This document shows, piece by piece, positions 3,486-5,479 of a DNA stretch of 5,479 nt. Numbering within the stretch: position 1 is the first letter of the stretch; every line of letters begins with the position of its first letter. The notes under the pieces are model-generated. The model worked only from the letters and a program-made list of their open reading frames with translations. It made no database searches and was not told the origin of the DNA. Both the position numbers and the translations under genes were made by a program. Origin of the DNA: Spirochaetota bacterium (GTDB lineage Bacteria; Spirochaetota; UBA4802; UBA5368); assembly GCA_017998475.1 (NCBI GenBank), contig JAGODA010000224.1:1-5479 (forward strand). The letters are read 5' to 3'.

Positions 3486-5479
3486 ATGAACCACACTGCG
3501 CTTCCGGTCCGTGGCCTTTTCGGAAGGGTGGAGTCGATCCGCCGGGGGTGTCGCGTCGTCATTGCGCTGATCTTACTTGCGGGCGTGTGCGCGACGGGCG
3601 TGGAGGCGGCGGACCCGCCCTCGGTTCCTTTCAGCAACGGGTTGAACCTCTCGAAACACCTGAGCTATATAGAGGACCGGGCGGGAACGCTTTCAATCGA
3701 GGACGTCGTCCGGAAGGCCGGGGAATGGAAGAGGAGCCCATCCGGCTTTGTCAATTTCGGATATTCGGCGTCCACATACTGGTTCCGGGCGGATATACGG
3801 AACATCCGGGACTCGGGTCGAAACGCGGTCCTGGAGATCGATTTTCCAAGCCTGGATTATGTGGAGCTGTATTCGCCCGATGGAGCGGGAGGCTTTTCGG
3901 CCGTACGCACCGGAGACCGCCGGAACTTCGATTCACGGCCGATACGTGACCCGAATTTACTGTTTCCTCTCCATCTCGCACCCGGTGTCACCACGGTTTA
4001 CCTGAAGGTGCGGAACGCCGGCTCGCTCAGGTTCACCGCGCGCCTGTATTCGGAGAGGGGATATATCGAGCGCAAAAACAGCATTCTCCCCCGGCTCTGG
4101 TTGTTGTACGGAATGTTCGTCCTGGTCGCGGGTTTTTACTTTTTCGTGTTCGCGCTGCTTCGCGGCCGGGTATACCTGTATTTCGCCCTCTTCGCCTCCA
4201 CGCTCTTTCTGTACCAGATATCACACCGGGGATATGCCTTCCAGCTCCTGTGGCCCGAAAACCCGGAATGGGCGAACATCGCGCTTCCGGTGTTCATGAA
4301 CCTGCTGGGCATGTCGGCCGCCCTTTTCATCCGGTCGGCGATGGAAACCCGCTCGGCCAGCCCGCGTTTCGACCGGGTTTTCGCGCTGTTCGGATACATC
4401 CTGTTCCCCCTGTCGGCGGCGATGGCCTTCCTGCTTCCACTGCGTCCGAGTCTGCAGGCCACCTATCTGCTGCTGATGGTGTTCGCCGCCGTAGTTATCA
4501 TCTACGTTCTGGCCGCTCTGAGGAAAGGGGACCGGTTCGCCCGCTTTTTCATCGCGGGCCTCGGGGGGGTGGCCGTTTTCGCCGTCATCGGCACGCTGAC
4601 GGCCTTCGGCAGACTGCCGCTCAATTTTCTGACGGAATGGAGCACCGAGCTCGGCTTCCTGTGGCTGGTATTCGCCGCCTCGGGTGGTATGATAGACAGG
4701 ATGAAAGCGCTCACCGACGACCTGAAGATCTCGAAGATCGAGCAGGAAAAAAGCATAGAGCTGCTCACAAGGGCGAACCAGGAACTCGCGGCGACGAACG
4801 AGGAGCTGAATGCCGCGATGGAGGAGCTCAGCGCCACCAACGAGGAGTTCGAGGCGCAGAACGAGGAGCTCATCGCCGCCGAAAACGAGCTTAAGGCCGG
4901 CGAGGAAAAATACCGCAGCCTGGTCGAAAACATCAACGAGGTCATATACTCGATCGACGCCGAGGGGACGCTGACCTACATAAGTCCCGCGATCGAAAAA
5001 ATGACCGGCTTTACCGCCACGGAAATAGCCGGACTGGGATTCGCTTCCCTCATACACCCGGAGGATGTCGATGGGATAATCGCGCGGTTCTCCGAGCTCG
5101 CGCTGGGCGAAATCAGGCCGAGCGTTTATAGAATACGGACAAAAACCGGAGAATACCGCTGGATTACGAGCATAAGCCGGCCTATTTTCCAGAAAGGGCG
5201 CTTCACCGGCGCGACCGGCGTCCTGACCGACATACACGATCGGAAGGAGGCCGAAGACCGCGTTCTTCAGGAAAGGAACTTCGCCACCACCATCATCGAC
5301 ACCCTGCCGGGCATCTTTTTCATTATGGACGGCCGGGGTACGCTAGTCAGATGGAAGGGGAGGGTAAAGGGTGACGACGCCTTCGGATACAGTCCGGAGG
5401 AGGTGCGTTCCATGAACGCGCTCGAAATGGTGGAGCCGCGTGACAGGGACCTCGCGGCGGCGAAGCTGCACGAGGGCTT
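3486..5479 (+). CDS. 7TMR-DISM membrane sensor with coiled coil and PAS domains (C-terminus off window)
   Basis: This encodes a transmembrane signalling protein, probably a sensor histidine kinase or a diguanylate cyclase/phosphodiesterase; the output domain lies beyond the right edge. The 664 visible residues show, in order: a signal peptide (hydrophobic core about 24-37, likely cleaved after VEA, 39-41); a periplasmic 7TMR-DISMED2-type domain (about 50-190, with FGYSASTYWFRADI and ridges such as VLEIDFPSLDYVELYSP); seven membrane helices (about 204-225, 229-247, 263-284, 297-318, 324-345, 352-372, 385-403); a charged coiled coil (about 408-475) with NEEL-type heptads; a PAS/PAC domain (about 474-590, YRSLVENINEVIYSID to GVLTDIHDRKEAE); and the start of a second PAS (from about 598, TIIDTLPGIFFIMDGRG). 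In this family the extracellular module is thought to bind carbohydrate-like ligands; the ligand here is unknown. ATG 3486 is the first possible start after the upstream stop at 3357-3359. It has no Shine-Dalgarno sequence and gives a long n-region of 23 residues. GTG 3528 (codon 15) would give a more usual signal peptide but has no properly spaced site. The gene is divergent from the small gene. Confidence 0.92.
   Translation, partial: MNHTALPVRGLFGRVESIRRGCRVVIALILLAGVCATGVEAADPPSVPFSNGLNLSKHLSYIEDRAGTLSIEDVVRKAGEWKRSPSGFVNFGYSASTYWFRADIRNIRDSGRNAVLEIDFPSLDYVELYSPDGAGGFSAVRTGDRRNFDSRPIRDPNLLFPLHLAPGVTTVYLKVRNAGSLRFTARLYSERGYIERKNSILPRLWLLYGMFVLVAGFYFFVFALLRGRVYLYFALFASTLFLYQISHRGYAFQLLWPENPEWANIALPVFMNLLGMSAALFIRSAMETRSASPRFDRVFALFGYILFPLSAAMAFLLPLRPSLQATYLLLMVFAAVVIIYVLAALRKGDRFARFFIAGLGGVAVFAVIGTLTAFGRLPLNFLTEWSTELGFLWLVFAASGGMIDRMKALTDDLKISKIEQEKSIELLTRANQELAATNEELNAAMEELSATNEEFEAQNEELIAAENELKAGEEKYRSLVENINEVIYSIDAEGTLTYISPAIEKMTGFTATEIAGLGFASLIHPEDVDGIIARFSELALGEIRPSVYRIRTKTGEYRWITSISRPIFQKGRFTGATGVLTDIHDRKEAEDRVLQERNFATTIIDTLPGIFFIMDGRGTLVRWKGRVKGDDAFGYSPEEVRSMNALEMVEPRDRDLAAAKLHEG
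4797..4868 (+). repeat. 21-bp in-frame repeat encoding coiled-coil heptads
   Basis: AACGAGGAG occurs exactly at 4797, 4839 and 4860, with the variant ATGGAGGAG at 4818, so four units begin at exact 21-bp steps. They encode NEEL, MEEL, NEEF and NEEL at residues 438-462, one heptad apart, in the linker between the last membrane helix and the first PAS domain. The unit bodies differ, so this is an old, diverged or selected repeat rather than a recent tandem duplication. Confidence 0.8.

Noticed and set aside
3548..4005. Plus-strand open frames overlapping the start of the sensor gene in other frames
   Set aside because: The sensor frame continues through this region with the expected signal peptide and DISMED2-type domain, so there is no sign of a frameshift.
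4221..5237. Open frame of 338 codons on the minus strand opposite the sensor gene
   Set aside because: The plus-strand frame carries membrane helices, coiled coil and PAS domains without interruption. The opposite product is a low-complexity Arg/Glu/Gly-rich shadow.

Overview
The window looks like chromosomal DNA from a moderately GC-rich, diderm (Gram-negative-type) bacterium. A type II secretion secretin and its inner-membrane partner GspC show the double membrane. The company of a 7TMR-DISM sensor protein with a PDZ-type GspC suggests Spirochaetota (Leptospira-like relatives) or a deltaproteobacterial-type lineage. This placement is inference from gene content; there is no rRNA or other phylogenetic marker here.

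Layout. Positions 1-2663 hold two minus-strand genes of a type II secretion (general secretory pathway) operon: gspC (1824-2663), then gspD (1-1799, cut off by the left edge). They are 24 bp apart and clearly co-transcribed. GspC is a bitopic inner-membrane protein with a periplasmic HR domain and a C-terminal PDZ domain. GspD forms the outer-membrane channel that HR docks onto through the GspD N0 domain. This GspD appears to have one N domain fewer than the classical N0-N1-N2-N3 arrangement, and its N-terminus fits either a signal peptidase I or a lipoprotein signal.

Positions 2664-2977 are non-coding. They carry a good extended -10 promoter for gspC, a possible second promoter whose -35 lies in a small palindrome, and a leader of about 190 nt. 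The leader has two interlocked 8-bp inverted repeats (pseudoknot topology) and a perfect but apparently orphan Shine-Dalgarno sequence. An intrinsic terminator at 2978-3002 ends the next minus-strand gene, a 71-residue basic, beta-rich protein of unknown function (3039-3254).

Positions 3255-3485 are a divergent promoter region. It contains a TATAAT box for the small gene, a 17-codon ORF with a strong ribosome binding site, and a sigma70-like promoter placed so that transcription would start at or next to the ATG of the gene to the right. That gene (3486 to the right edge, incomplete) encodes a membrane signalling protein: signal peptide, 7TMR-DISM extracellular domain, seven membrane helices, a heptad-repeat coiled coil and two PAS domains. 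Its output domain lies outside the window.

The secretion operon and the sensor gene are divergent and separately promoted; nothing in the sequence shows a functional link. No mobile element, CRISPR array, tRNA or rRNA was seen. I see no clear new protein system. The most unusual parts are the structured gspC leader, the start region of the sensor gene, and the shortened secretin periplasmic stack.
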